Assembly (NCBI RefSeq): GCF_014652855.1
Contig: NZ_BMZP01000002.1
Span: 62,001 to 126,000 of the forward strand
DNA from: Novosphingobium pokkalii
GTDB lineage: Bacteria; Pseudomonadota; Alphaproteobacteria; Sphingomonadales; Sphingomonadaceae
Length of the DNA stretch: 64,000 bases
Reading direction: 5' to 3'
Shown here: in pieces, positions 1 to 8,881 of the stretch
How the letters are laid out: each line of letters opens with the position of its first letter
How positions within the stretch are numbered: the first letter of the stretch is position 1
Translations under genes and position numbers: made by a program
Notes under the pieces: generated by a model
Seen by the model: the letters and a program-made list of their open reading frames with translations, nothing else
What the model was told of the DNA's origin: nothing
Databases searched by the model: none

Positions 1-921
1 ATCGGCACTGCGCACCAGATCGTCGGCCGCCCCGCCGTCGAACGGGGCAATCGCCACGCCGATCGAGGCGCCGATCAGGCAGCGGCTGCCATCGATGAAA
101 TAGGGCTGCGAGAGATCCTCGATCAGCGCCTCGGCCAATTCGCCCAGGCGGCCGCGATCCTCCACTTCGGGCAGGATGATCTGGAACTCGTCGCCGCCCA
201 GGCGACACACCCGGCTGGCATCGCCGACCAGGCGCACCAGGCGGTCTGCCACCTGCTTGAGCAGGGCATCACCCGCCGCGTGGCCCAGCGTGTCGTTGAC
301 CTGCTTGAAGCGGTCGAGATCGATCAACATCGTGGCGCAGGCCCGCCTGGCGGGGGCCAGCGCGGCCAGCGTACGCGCCAGGGTCTGGTGCATGTGGCGC
401 CGGTTCGCGAGGCCGGTCAGCGGATCGTGCAGCGCCAAGCGCGAGGTTTCCTCGGCATCGCGGCGCTGGTCGCTGATATCGGCGCAATGGCCGTGGAACC
501 CCGCGAACTGGCCGCGATGATGCACCGCCTCGCCCGACAGCGACCACCAGCGTGGCCGCGCCGCGGCGCCGCTGCGCACGATCAGCCGCTCGAACCGGGT
601 GCGCCGGGCCAGCACGAAGCGCAGCGACCGTTCGCTGCCGGCCTCGCTGGCGCCATCCTCGTTGTGGAACAGATCGAGCAGCGTGCGCCCGACCGGATCG
701 CCATCGGTGGCCAGCAGCGCGCGCGCAGCGGGGGAAAGGTAGGTCAGCCGGCCTTCGGCATCGCTCGACCAGAACGCGCCCAGGCCCAGCGACTCATAGG
801 CATGGCACAGCGCGGCGGCATGATCGGGCACGAGGCCGGACAGGCCCTCACTGGCCAGGCCCCTGGTTTCATTGCTGCCACTGTTGCCTGGCCTGCCCCA
901 GGCCATGCGCCGGATCACCAT
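1..921 (-). CDS. PAS-GGDEF diguanylate cyclase, 3' end outside window
   Basis: The first 307 codons are present and the gene runs off the left edge. A PAS-like sensor segment covers about residues 40-152. It is followed by a GGDEF domain beginning at DPLTGLANRR (166-175), with an intact LGGDEF active-site loop at 241-246, so synthesis of the second messenger cyclic di-GMP is expected. No membrane segment or signal peptide precedes the PAS domain, which suggests a cytoplasmic sensor. The ATG at 921 is chosen because GGAG lies six bases upstream; the in-frame ATG at 906 is an alternative. Whether an EAL phosphodiesterase domain follows cannot be seen. Confidence 0.85.
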   Translation of the reverse strand, partial: MVIRRMAWGRPGNSGSNETRGLASEGLSGLVPDHAAALCHAYESLGLGAFWSSDAEGRLTYLSPAARALLATDGDPVGRTLLDLFHNEDGASEAGSERSLRFVLARRTRFERLIVRSGAAARPRWWSLSGEAVHHRGQFAGFHGHCADISDQRRDAEETSRLALHDPLTGLANRRHMHQTLARTLAALAPARRACATMLIDLDRFKQVNDTLGHAAGDALLKQVADRLVRLVGDASRVCRLGGDEFQIILPEVEDRGRLGELAEALIEDLSQPYFIDGSRCLIGASIGVAIAPFDGGAADDLVRSAD

Positions 922-1028
922 TCGAATCTCCGCCCTGGGGGAGGTTTTACCTATGGTGTTCTACGGTGGGACAATTTCGCGAACGTTAACTTTGCAAAGC
1001 CGCCGCCCCCGCATCAGGCAGCCCGAAC

Positions 1029-1062
1029 CAAAAAGAAGGCCGGAAGCGCGTGGCTTCCGGCC
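1029..1062 (-). terminator. Intrinsic terminator of glnK-amt
   Basis: On the minus strand a perfect 10-bp stem (GGCCGGAAGC / GCTTCCGGCC, 1053-1062 with 1038-1047) is followed by TTCTTTTT. It lies about 90 bases past the amt stop codon, where a Rho-independent terminator for this operon would be expected. Confidence 0.85.
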
Positions 1063-1151
1063 CAGGTCGTTCGCAGGAGGAACATGGTTTGGCGGAGGAG
1101 GGGGAGAGAGGGAGAGGATCAGGCCCCCCACCCCGCCAAGCTGGTGAAAAC

Positions 1152-2564
1152 TTACATGTTGTAGGCGCGTTCGCCGTGTTCGGTGATGTCGAGGCCTTCG
1201 CGCTCGGCTTCTTCGGTCGGACGCAGGCCGATGGTCTTGTCGAGAGCGATGAACAGGATCGCCGAGACACCACCCGAGAGCACCAGGGTGAGGACCACGG
1301 CCTTCACCTGGGTGATGATCTGGGCGACCATGTCATAGGTGCCGGCCTTCGCGGGGAACACGGTGTAGTCGATCCAGCCCTGGCCACCCAGCGAGGGGTC
1401 GGCGACGATGGCAGTGCCGATGGCGCCGACGATCCCGCCGATGCAGTGCACGCCGAACACGTCGAGCGTGTCGTCATACTTGAGGGCATTCTTGACGGTG
1501 GTGACGAAGAAGAAGCAGATCGGCGAGACGACCAGGCCGAGGATGATCGCGCCCATCGGGCCGGCATAGCCAGCGGCCGGGGTGATCGCGACGAGGCCGG
1601 CGACGGCACCCGAGGCAGCGCCCAGCATCGAGGGCTTGCCGTGCTTGATCTGCTCCACGACCGACCACGACACGGCGGCAGCAGCAGTGGCGACGAACGT
1701 GTTGATGAAGGCGAGAGCGGTCGCGGCGTTCGATTCCAGGCCCGAGCCGGCGTTGAAGCCGAACCAGCCCACCCACAGCAGCGAGGCGCCGATCATGGTC
1801 ATGGTCAGCGAGTGCGGCGGGGTGGCTTCCTTGCCAAAGCCCAGGCGCTTGCCGATCACGAGGCAGCCGACGAGGCCGGCGATACCCGCGTTGATGTGCA
1901 CCACGGTGCCGCCAGCAAAGTCCAGGCCGCCCCAGCCATAGATCAGGCCGGCGTCGGAGGTGTTGTCCGACAGGAAGTCGGGACCGGCGAAGTACCACAC
2001 CATGTGGGCCATCGGGAAATAGACGAGCGTGAGCCACAGCACGGTGAAGATCATCAGCGGGGTGAACTTCACGCGCTCGGCAAAGGCGCCCACGATCAGC
2101 GCCGGCGTGATGCAGGCGAAGGTCATCTGGAAGATGACGTAGACATATTCGGGCAGGTAGACGTTGTTCGAGAACGTCGCCGCGTAAGTCGAGGTGGAAA
2201 CGCCCGCAAGGAACATCTTGGAAAGGCCACCGACATAGGGCGAGCCGCCGGTGAAGGCCATCGAATAGCCCCACGAGACCCAGCACAGCGCCGCGACCGA
2301 GACGATCATCAGCACCTGCATCAGCACCGAGAGCATGTTCTTGGTGCGCACCAGGCCGCCGTAGAACAGCGCCAGGGCCGGGATGCTCATCATCAGCACC
2401 AGAGCGGCCGAGACCAGCATCCAGGCGACGTCACCCTTGTTGACCATGGTGGCCATCTGTTCGGCCGTGGGGGCCTTGATCGGCCCGGCTTGCGCAAAGG
2501 CGGCAGAGGCCATGCCGAGCGAAAGCCCGGCTGCCGTCATGCCACTGATCATCTTGCGGATCAT
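1152..2564 (-). CDS. amt: Ammonium transporter Amt
   Basis: Amt/Mep/Rh family channel of 470 residues that moves ammonium across the inner membrane. The N-terminus looks like a cleaved signal peptide ending near AFAQ. It is followed by the usual run of about eleven membrane helices, with the family segments VVHINAGIAG and GVHCIGGIVG carrying the twin pore histidines. The ATG at 2564 is preferred because GAGGGG lies just upstream. A GTG at 2591 overlaps the glnK stop codon as GTGA and would add nine residues, so coupled translation is possible. It is downstream of glnK in one operon, the classic pairing in which GlnK blocks Amt when nitrogen is plentiful. Confidence 0.95.
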   Translation of the reverse strand: MIRKMISGMTAAGLSLGMASAAFAQAGPIKAPTAEQMATMVNKGDVAWMLVSAALVLMMSIPALALFYGGLVRTKNMLSVLMQVLMIVSVAALCWVSWGYSMAFTGGSPYVGGLSKMFLAGVSTSTYAATFSNNVYLPEYVYVIFQMTFACITPALIVGAFAERVKFTPLMIFTVLWLTLVYFPMAHMVWYFAGPDFLSDNTSDAGLIYGWGGLDFAGGTVVHINAGIAGLVGCLVIGKRLGFGKEATPPHSLTMTMIGASLLWVGWFGFNAGSGLESNAATALAFINTFVATAAAAVSWSVVEQIKHGKPSMLGAASGAVAGLVAITPAAGYAGPMGAIILGLVVSPICFFFVTTVKNALKYDDTLDVFGVHCIGGIVGAIGTAIVADPSLGGQGWIDYTVFPAKAGTYDMVAQIITQVKAVVLTLVLSGGVSAILFIALDKTIGLRPTEEAEREGLDITEHGERAYNM

Positions 2565-2587
2565 ATGGTTTCCCCTCTTCTCGGAAG

Positions 2588-2926
2588 TCACAGCGCCATG
2601 TCGCCGCTTTCGCCGGTGCGAATGCGCACCGCCGAAGCGAGATCGAGCACGAAGATCTTGCCGTCGCCGATCGCCTCGGTGCTGGCGGTTTGCTGGATGG
2701 TCTCGACAATCTGGGCTGCCAGGTCATCGCTGGCGGCGATTTCGAGCTTCACCTTGGGCAGCATGTTCGTGGAGTATTCGGCGCCGCGGTAGATCTCGGT
2801 CTGGCCTTTCTGACGGCCAAAACCCTTCACTTCCGACACCGTCATCCCAGCAACGCCCAGGCCCGACAGCGCTTCACGCACTTCGTCGAGCTTGAACGGC
2901 TTGATGATGGCGATGATGAATTTCAT
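2588..2926 (-). CDS. glnK: Nitrogen regulatory protein P-II (GlnK type)
   Basis: Small trimeric P-II signal protein of 112 residues, the usual length. The T-loop reads YRGAEYSTNMLPK, placing the uridylylation tyrosine at residue 51 as in GlnB and GlnK. The C-terminal segment GDGKIFVLDL matches the P-II signature. It senses 2-oxoglutarate, ATP and ADP. Its position directly upstream of amt with an overlapping junction argues for the GlnK paralogue that regulates the channel rather than a general GlnB. Expression is probably nitrogen-controlled through the sigma-54 promoter at 2983-2999, which leaves a leader of about 45 bases. Confidence 0.95.
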   Translation of the reverse strand: MKFIIAIIKPFKLDEVREALSGLGVAGMTVSEVKGFGRQKGQTEIYRGAEYSTNMLPKVKLEIAASDDLAAQIVETIQQTASTEAIGDGKIFVLDLASAVRIRTGESGDMAL

Positions 2927-2982
2927 TCATGCCCCCTTTCACGGCCTCAACCAGCCGGCTTCGCACCGGCACGAATTGTTAA

Positions 2983-2999
2983 AGCAAAGGGCGTGCCAA
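2983..2999 (-). promoter_or_regulatory. Sigma-54 promoter of glnK-amt
   Basis: The minus strand reads TTGGCACGCCCTTTGCT, matching the -24/-12 consensus TGGCACG-N4-TTGCW at every defined position. The GG and GC doublets have the required spacing, and the predicted start site near 2973 lies about 45 bases before the glnK ATG. Sigma-54 with NtrC is the known control of glnK-amt in many Proteobacteria. An NtrC site is not clear; a weak candidate lies around 3075-3100. Confidence 0.9.
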
Positions 3000-3141
3000 A
3001 TCCGTTTTCTTACGGAATCAGCGATTCGTGGAAACCATATCCATTGTCGAGCGTTTGGCACGCGCTCGATTCTTGTGCAGCGCGGGAATGGTGCTCAATT
3101 TTTAGGCAAGAATCCGAGGCAGGGACGCCAGACCGTTGGTC

Positions 3142-3861
3142 TCAACCCGCCGCCAGCCGCAACCGCGCCCAAACCGGCAGGTGATCCGACGCCTGCTGCG
3201 CCAGGGCGCTGTGGTGAACGCCGGTCGCTTCCACCGCCCAGTGCGCGCTCACCACGATGCGGTCGAGCTGACCGAGCGGGCGGCGGGCGGGAAAGCTGCG
3301 CCCCGGCGCGAGCACGCTCAGGTCGGCCGGGAAAGCCTGGAAGGCACCGCCGCGCGGCGCCCATTCGTTGAAATCGCCCATCAGCACGCGCGGCCCCTGC
3401 CCGGCAGCGGCGCAGGCCACGCGCACCTGCTGGCGGCGGCGGAGGCCGGAAAGATCGAGATGCATGCCGATCACCCGCAGGCTGTGCCCGCCCCAGGCGA
3501 TATCGGCCGCCACGGCCCCGCGCGGCTCCAGCGTGGGCAGCGCCACGGCGTGGCAGGCGGTCACTTCCAGGTCGCGGCGCACCAGCAGGACATTGCCATG
3601 CCAGCCCAGGCTGCCGGGCCGCCGGGCGCGGTCGATCACCCCCGGCGCCACCGCGCGCCACGGGCTGCCATGGGCCAGCAGGGCAGGCGGGATCACGGCG
3701 TCGCGCGTGCCGAAGCGGCGGTCTGCTTCCTGCAAGGCGATCACGTCGGCGCCCACTTCATGCAGCACCATCAGGATGCGCTCGGGATCGCAGCGACGGT
3801 CGGCGCCGACCCCCTTGTGGATGTTGTAGCTGGCAAAGACCAGCGACTCCGCCCCCGGCAT
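3142..3861 (-). CDS. Endonuclease/exonuclease/phosphatase family protein
   Basis: Protein of 239 residues with the EEP (DNase I-like) fold signature. It has FASYNIHKG near the N-terminus, ALQEAD with the metal-binding glutamate, HLDLSG, MGDFNEW and a terminal SDHLPVWARL with the catalytic histidine. Members of this family are phosphodiesterases or phosphatases acting on nucleic acids or phospholipids, and the substrate cannot be told here. The ATG at 3861 is chosen because the protein then opens directly on the EEP core; longer frames reach into the upstream hydrolase gene. It follows that gene by 32 bases and is probably co-transcribed with it. Confidence 0.8.
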   Translation of the reverse strand: MPGAESLVFASYNIHKGVGADRRCDPERILMVLHEVGADVIALQEADRRFGTRDAVIPPALLAHGSPWRAVAPGVIDRARRPGSLGWHGNVLLVRRDLEVTACHAVALPTLEPRGAVAADIAWGGHSLRVIGMHLDLSGLRRRQQVRVACAAAGQGPRVLMGDFNEWAPRGGAFQAFPADLSVLAPGRSFPARRPLGQLDRIVVSAHWAVEATGVHHSALAQQASDHLPVWARLRLAAG

Positions 3862-3869
3862 GCCCGGCG

Positions 3870-3899
3870 CCCGCGCGTTCAGAGCCCGCGCGTTCAGAG
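3870..3899. repeat. 15-bp perfect tandem duplication at a stop codon
   Basis: CCCGCGCGTTCAGAG occurs twice head to tail (3870-3884 and 3885-3899). The second unit contains the TGA stop of the upstream hydrolase (3894-3896), so the duplication has created a duplicate stop region in the short spacer before the EEP gene. It looks like a recent replication-slippage event. Confidence 0.9.
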
Positions 3900-4763
3900 G
3901 AAATCCCGCAAGGTGGCGACGAAGCGTTCGAACTGGTCGTGGTGCAGCCAATGGCCGGCGTTTTCGAACTCCATCGCCTCGGCACTGCGGAAATGCTGGA
4001 TGCGCCCGTCGCGCACCGGGTTGCCGGCCCACGAATCCGCGCCGTTGAGCAGCAGCGTTGGGCTGGTGATCGCCTCCCACAGCTCGTGCTTGCGATCCTG
4101 CCCGATGTCATAGGGATGTTCGATGTGCACGTAGGGATCGAACTTCCAGGTGAACGTGCCGTCTTCGTTGCGGTTGATGCCGTGGATCGTCAGATGGCGG
4201 GCCTGGGCATCGTTGATATAGGGGTTCTGCGCCTTCATGCGGGCGATCGCCGCGTCGATCGTGGGGTAGCGGCGCGGCAGGCGGCCGGCCGCCTTGCGCT
4301 TTTCGGCGATATAGTCGCGGATGCGGCGGGCAAAGGGCACGGCGCGCATGCGCGCTTCCCAATCGGGCGTGGGGAAGATGCCCTCGATCGCCACCAGCTT
4401 GCGCACGTCTTCGGGAAACAGCCCGGCATAGCGCAGCGCCACGGCCGCGCCCATCGAATGGGCCACGATCGTCACCGGTGCCAGCGCAAGCTGGTGGATC
4501 AGTTGCGCCACGTCATAGACCATGTCCATGATGCGATAGTTGCCGTCCGATGCCCACTCGCTGTCACCATGGCCGCGATGATCGAGCGCGATCACGTGCC
4601 AATCCTCGCGCAGCGCCTCGGCCGTCCAGTCCCAGCTCCGGCAATGGTCGCGCCCGCCGTGAATCAGCAGCAACGGCGGCTTTTCCGCATTGCCCCAATC
4701 CACGTAATGGAGGCGCAGGCGTTGCGAGATGAAGGTGTTCGAGGTCGGTCCGAGCAGATTCAT
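3894..4763 (-). CDS. Alpha/beta-fold hydrolase
   Basis: Cytoplasmic alpha/beta hydrolase of 289 residues. The oxyanion-hole region LLLIHGGRDH and the nucleophile elbow AHSMGAAVAL (G-x-S-x-G-like, with serine as the predicted nucleophile) are intact, and the histidine is most likely in FENAGHWLHH near the end. LDHRGHGDS is the family strand-4 motif. The substrate is unknown; the layout is like many esterases and C-C hydrolases. The ATG at 4763 gives the standard N-terminus; an upstream in-frame codon at 4814 adds an unlikely 17 residues. No signal peptide is seen. Confidence 0.85.
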   Translation of the reverse strand: MNLLGPTSNTFISQRLRLHYVDWGNAEKPPLLLIHGGRDHCRSWDWTAEALREDWHVIALDHRGHGDSEWASDGNYRIMDMVYDVAQLIHQLALAPVTIVAHSMGAAVALRYAGLFPEDVRKLVAIEGIFPTPDWEARMRAVPFARRIRDYIAEKRKAAGRLPRRYPTIDAAIARMKAQNPYINDAQARHLTIHGINRNEDGTFTWKFDPYVHIEHPYDIGQDRKHELWEAITSPTLLLNGADSWAGNPVRDGRIQHFRSAEAMEFENAGHWLHHDQFERFVATLRDFL

Positions 4764-4833
4764 GGCTCCACCCTGCCCATGCTGCACTGCGCTGGCAAGA
4801 GCGTGGCACACCATGTCATGGGGTAGCCCGAAA

Positions 4834-6357
4834 TTACCTTTCCTTGGTGGCGCTGAACGTGAGCTCGGGATTGCGTTCCTGCTGATAGCTCACGTCCCAG
4901 GCCGAGCGGGCCATGAACACCGGATCGCCGTCGCGATCCTTGGCGAGGTTCGACAGGTTGAAATCGGCAAAGCTGCGCAGCGCCTCACTGGTGCCCTTGA
5001 GCCAGCGCGCGGTGTCGAACGGCGAAGGTTCGAGCACGGCCTCCACCTTGTATTCCGCTTCCAGCCGGCTGATCAGCACGTCGAGCTGGAGCTGGCCGAC
5101 CACCCCCACGATCCATTGCGAACCGATTTCCGGGTAGAACACCTGGATCACGCCTTCCTCGGAAAGGTCGTCCAGCGCCTTGCGCAACTGCTTGGTCTTG
5201 GTCGGATCTTTCAGCACCACGCGGCGCAGGATTTCCGGGGCGAAGTTGGGCAGGCCGGTAAAGCGCACGTCGTTGCGCTCCGACAGCGTATCGCCCACGC
5301 GCAGGGTGCCGTGGTTGGGAATGCCGATGATGTCGCCCGCCTCGGCGCTATCGGCAATCTCGCGGTCCTGGGCAAAGAACAGGATCGGCGAATGCACCGC
5401 GATCGGCTTGCCCAGGCCCGAAGGCGTCAGCTTCATGCCGCGCTTGAACGTGCCCGAGACCATGCGCATGAACGCGATGCGGTCGCGGTGCTGCGGGTCC
5501 ATGTTGGCCTGCACCTTGAACACGAAGCCGGTCACGTCGGCGCGGCTCGGGTCGATCGTGCCCTGGTCGCTGGCCTGCGGGCGCGGCGGCGGGGCATAGC
5601 GATCGATCGCGGCGATCAGTTCGGCCACGCCAAAGTTCTTGAGCGCCGATCCGAAATAGACCGGCGTCAGGTCGCCATGGCGATAGGCAGCCAGATCGAA
5701 CTGCGGATAGCCTTCGCGGCCCAGTTCGATTTCCTCGAGGAATTCGTCGGGAATGGCGCCGGCGGCCGGGTCGCGCTTGCCCAGGAACTCGCGGCTGTCG
5801 CCTTCGGGCCGGGCAATCGTCTCGCTGGCGAAGTCATAGACGCCTTCGAAAATGCCGCCCATGCCCACCGGCCAGCTCATCGGCGCAACATCGAGCGCGA
5901 GGGCATCGGCCACTTCGTCCAGCGTCTCGAACACCGGGCGGCCTTCGCGGTCCACCTTGTTGACGAAGGTGATGATCGGCACCGAGCGCATGCGGCAAAC
6001 CTCGAACAGCTTGCGCGTCTGCGGCTCGATGCCCTTGGCCGCGTCGATCACCATGATCGCCGAATCGACCGCGGTCAGCGTGCGATAGGTGTCTTCGGAA
6101 AAGTCCTCGTGGCCCGGCGTGTCGAGCAGGTTGAAGACCGTGCCGTCCTTCTGGAACGTCATCACCGACGAAGTGACCGAGATGCCGCGCTGCTGCTCGA
6201 TCTTCATCCAGTCCGACCGCGCGCGCCGGGCCGCGCCGCGCGCTTTCACTTCGCCGGCGAGATGGATCGCCCCGCCTTGCAGCAGGAGCTTTTCGGTCAG
6301 CGTGGTCTTGCCCGCGTCGGGGTGGGAAATGATGGCAAAGGTGCGGCGATTGGACAT
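4834..6357 (-). CDS. prfC: Peptide chain release factor 3
   Basis: Translational GTPase of 507 residues, close to the roughly 530 of Escherichia coli RF3. The G1 loop SHPDAGKTTL, G3 DTPGHEDF and G4 NKVDR are all present in the first 150 residues, followed by the domain-2 and RF3-specific C-terminal regions. RF3 removes RF1 or RF2 from the ribosome after peptide release. The start at 6357 gives the family-typical MSNRRTFAIISHPDAGK. It lies 11 bases after the stop of the upstream mutarotase-like gene and may be co-transcribed with it. Confidence 0.95.
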   Translation of the reverse strand: MSNRRTFAIISHPDAGKTTLTEKLLLQGGAIHLAGEVKARGAARRARSDWMKIEQQRGISVTSSVMTFQKDGTVFNLLDTPGHEDFSEDTYRTLTAVDSAIMVIDAAKGIEPQTRKLFEVCRMRSVPIITFVNKVDREGRPVFETLDEVADALALDVAPMSWPVGMGGIFEGVYDFASETIARPEGDSREFLGKRDPAAGAIPDEFLEEIELGREGYPQFDLAAYRHGDLTPVYFGSALKNFGVAELIAAIDRYAPPPRPQASDQGTIDPSRADVTGFVFKVQANMDPQHRDRIAFMRMVSGTFKRGMKLTPSGLGKPIAVHSPILFFAQDREIADSAEAGDIIGIPNHGTLRVGDTLSERNDVRFTGLPNFAPEILRRVVLKDPTKTKQLRKALDDLSEEGVIQVFYPEIGSQWIVGVVGQLQLDVLISRLEAEYKVEAVLEPSPFDTARWLKGTSEALRSFADFNLSNLAKDRDGDPVFMARSAWDVSYQQERNPELTFSATKER

Positions 6358-6368
6358 GGCCGCCGCCT

Positions 6369-7256
6369 CTAGCCGCCGCGAACGGTCACGTCCATGCGGA
6401 AGCTGCGGCTCTGCCCCGGTGCCAGCAGCACGATGCCCGGCTTCTCGGCAATGTCGCCGGCAAACCCTTGCGGATCGGCATGGCCCGCCCACGGCTCGAT
6501 GCAGATATAGTTGGCGCCCGGCACTTGCCACAGGCCCAGCATCGCGGTGTCGGGGAACGCCACGTCCAGCGCCGGGCCGCCTTCCACGCCATAAGTCAGT
6601 GCGCGGCTGGCCAGATCGGTCCAGATCACCGCATCATTGGTGAAAAGCTGTTCGCGCAGCGGCAGGATGCGCCCGCGCACCGGCGTGGCATAGCGGCGTT
6701 CGAGCACGAGCCCGGTCTGCTTGTCGACCCGCGCGATGGCGCCCGGCTCGTCCTTGGTGAAGACCAACCGATGCGCGTGCTTGTCCGTGCTGCCCGGCAA
6801 GGGCCAGGCAAAGGCGGGATGATAGCCGAAACTGAACGGCAGCGTTTCATTGCCCGGGTTGGTCACCGTCGCGGTCATCGCCAAGGTCGCGCCTTCCACG
6901 GCAAAGGCCATGTCGAGCACGAAGGCAAAGGGATAGACCGCGCGGGTCTGCTCCGAATCGCACAGCCGGAAATGCGCCGTGGCGCCATCGTGGGCCACCA
7001 GCGCGAAATCCAGGCGACGGGCAAAGCCATGGCGCGGCAGGGCATAGGCCTGGCCATCATGGCGCAGCGTATCACCCGCCAGCGAGCCCACCACGGGAAA
7101 CAGCAGCGGGGCGTGGCCGCTCCAGAACGCCGGATCGGCATCGGTCATCCATTGCTGCCCGGCCCGATCGGTCAGCGACCACAGCTCCGCGCCGTGCGGA
7201 TTGATCGCCGCGGTCAAGGTTTCGGAGGCGATGGTGACAAGATCAGGCTGGGTCAT
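6369..7256 (-). CDS. Aldose 1-epimerase family protein
   Basis: Protein of 295 residues of the galactose mutarotase-like superfamily, closest in style to LacX/YeaD relatives. Landmarks are HGAELWSL, PLLFPVVGSL, LPRHGFARRL and FGYHPAFAWPL, the last carrying the histidine expected in the sugar-binding cleft, and a late IEPWAG. Family members interconvert alpha and beta anomers of hexoses or hexose-6-phosphates. No sugar catabolic genes are adjacent, so the substrate is open. It begins with a simple ATG and has no export signal. Confidence 0.85.
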   Translation of the reverse strand: MTQPDLVTIASETLTAAINPHGAELWSLTDRAGQQWMTDADPAFWSGHAPLLFPVVGSLAGDTLRHDGQAYALPRHGFARRLDFALVAHDGATAHFRLCDSEQTRAVYPFAFVLDMAFAVEGATLAMTATVTNPGNETLPFSFGYHPAFAWPLPGSTDKHAHRLVFTKDEPGAIARVDKQTGLVLERRYATPVRGRILPLREQLFTNDAVIWTDLASRALTYGVEGGPALDVAFPDTAMLGLWQVPGANYICIEPWAGHADPQGFAGDIAEKPGIVLLAPGQSRSFRMDVTVRGG

Positions 7257-7331
7257 GCCCGCAGGGTATGGCCAGAGCGCGCACTCTTCGCAAGTGCGGC
7301 ATGATGTGGCGTGGCGCTCTCGTCCATCGGC

Positions 7332-7958
7332 CTATTGCAGAGTGACCGCGCCATCGTCGGAATCGCGGCGGCCGAAGAACTGCATCAACTGGATCAGCAA
7401 TTCACAGCGCGCGGCGAGGTTGGGCGCTTCCAGCAAGGCCTGCTTGGCCGCCACGTCGAACGGGGCGATCTGCGAAACGCCGTTGATCAGCGACTGGTCG
7501 TCCAGCCGCGCTACCGAGTCCCAATCCACGGCATAGCCCTGGGCATCGGCAAAGCTGCGGGCCTCGCGCTCGAAGCCGGCGCGCTCCACGGCGCTCAGGG
7601 CTTCGTCCAGATCGTCGTGCAGCAGTTCGGCCTCGACCTGGCGGAACGGGGTCTTGGCGTCCAGCTCGCGCAGCACGCGAAAGCGGGCGATGCCCGAGAG
7701 CACGATGTTGTAGCGCCCGTCTTCCAGCGCCTCGACATCCTCGATCTTGCCCACGCAGCCCACCTGGAACAGCGGCGCGCCTTCGCTGGGCGCCTGGGGC
7801 TGGATCATCGCGATGCGCCGGTCACGCGCCAGCGCGTCTGACACCATGGCCCGATAGCGCGGCTCGAAGATATGCAGCGGCAGTTGCAGGCCGGGAAAGA
7901 GCAGCGCGCCCGAAAGCGGAAAGAGCGAAAGCCTGACCGTGCCGATCGCGCCACCCAT
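7332..7958 (-). CDS. LON peptidase substrate-binding domain protein
   Basis: Protein of 208 residues consisting of the Lon N-terminal (LAN) domain without ATPase or protease parts. Typical features are LSLFPLSGALLFPGLQLPLHIFEPRYR at residues 10-36, with the FEPRY core, and then VGCVGKI and SGIARFRVL. Such stand-alone domains (COG2802) are widespread in alphaproteobacteria; their role is poorly known, but substrate recognition or quality control is suspected. It starts five bases after the stop of the thioredoxin-TPR gene, an arrangement consistent with an operon concerned with protein folding. Confidence 0.9.
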   Translation of the reverse strand: MGGAIGTVRLSLFPLSGALLFPGLQLPLHIFEPRYRAMVSDALARDRRIAMIQPQAPSEGAPLFQVGCVGKIEDVEALEDGRYNIVLSGIARFRVLRELDAKTPFRQVEAELLHDDLDEALSAVERAGFEREARSFADAQGYAVDWDSVARLDDQSLINGVSQIAPFDVAAKQALLEAPNLAARCELLIQLMQFFGRRDSDDGAVTLQ

Positions 7959-7963
7959 CGCGA

Positions 7964-8881
7964 TCAACCGAACAGCACGGTGGAAAGCTTGCGGCGGGTG
8001 CGCGCCACCCAAGGATCTTCCAGGCCGATCGCCTCGAAGATCTGGAGCAGGCGGGCGCGGGCCGCGCCTTCGTTCCATGCGCGGTCTGTGGCCACCATGG
8101 CCAGCAGCGTGTCGGCGGCGCCATCGCGGTCCCCCGCGGCGAACAGGCCATTGGCCAGGGCCAGGCGGGCGTCCATGTCGTCCGGCGCGGCGGCGACGGC
8201 GGCACGCAGCTCGGCCAGTTCGCCTTCCTCGGGCGCATCCTCGGCCAGGGCCAGCGCGGCGCGGGCCTGGTCCAGCGCATGATCGGCGGCCAGCTTGGGA
8301 TCGAGCGCGTCGAGCACGGCGGCAGCTTCCTCGCGGCGCCCGGCAAGCAGCAGCGCGCGGACGAGGCCGGCATGGGCGGCGGCATTGTCGGGCGCGATTT
8401 CCACGATCTGGGCAAACACGCTGGCCGCGCGCTCGCCATCGCCTTCGGCCAGGATTTCCTCGCCCATGGCCAGCAGCGGCGCCACGTCCTGCGGCGCTTC
8501 CTCGCCCAGGGCGCCGGGCTGCACCGGCAATTGGGCCAGAATCTGGTCGAGATACTGCTTCAACTGCGATTCGCTGCGTGCCGGGGTGAGGTCTGCCACC
8601 GGCTGGCCCTGGAACATCGCATAGACCGTGGGGATCGAACGCACCTGGAACTGGGCGGCGATGAACTGTTCCTCGTCCACGTTCACCTTGGCCAGGATCA
8701 CGCCCTTGTCGGCATACTCGGCGGCGACCTTTTCCAGCACCGGGGTCAGCGCCTTGCACGGGCCGCACCATTCCGCCCAGAAATCGAGGATGACGAGCTT
8801 GGTCATCGAAGGTTCGACGACAGTCTTGCGGAAGCGGTCCACCGCCTTCTGTTCGTCGAGATTGAGGCCCAGGCTTGCCAC
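7964..8881 (-). CDS. Thioredoxin-TPR co-chaperone, YbbN/CnoX-like
   Basis: Protein of 305 residues with an N-terminal thioredoxin domain and a C-terminal helical tetratricopeptide-like region from about residue 130. The active site is WAEWCGPCK with cysteines at 39 and 42, and the cis-proline motif is RSIPTVY. YbbN/CnoX lacks a full CGPC in some species, but here it is complete. The family protects unfolded proteins and hands them to DnaK/GroEL. The start is a GTG at 8881 with GGAG seven bases upstream; no ATG fits. It is followed closely by the LON-domain gene. Confidence 0.9.
   Translation of the reverse strand: MASLGLNLDEQKAVDRFRKTVVEPSMTKLVILDFWAEWCGPCKALTPVLEKVAAEYADKGVILAKVNVDEEQFIAAQFQVRSIPTVYAMFQGQPVADLTPARSESQLKQYLDQILAQLPVQPGALGEEAPQDVAPLLAMGEEILAEGDGERAASVFAQIVEIAPDNAAAHAGLVRALLLAGRREEAAAVLDALDPKLAADHALDQARAALALAEDAPEEGELAELRAAVAAAPDDMDARLALANGLFAAGDRDGAADTLLAMVATDRAWNEGAARARLLQIFEAIGLEDPWVARTRRKLSTVLFG

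Noticed and set aside
1050..2792. 580-codon open frame on the plus strand opposite amt-glnK
   Set aside because: GC-rich antisense shadow: histidine-, arginine- and glycine-heavy composition, no motif, and it lies wholly over recognised genes.
3052..3075. Second TGGCACG on the plus strand near glnK as a sigma-54 promoter
   Set aside because: The following bases give CGATT where TTGCA is required, and no gene lies downstream on that strand.
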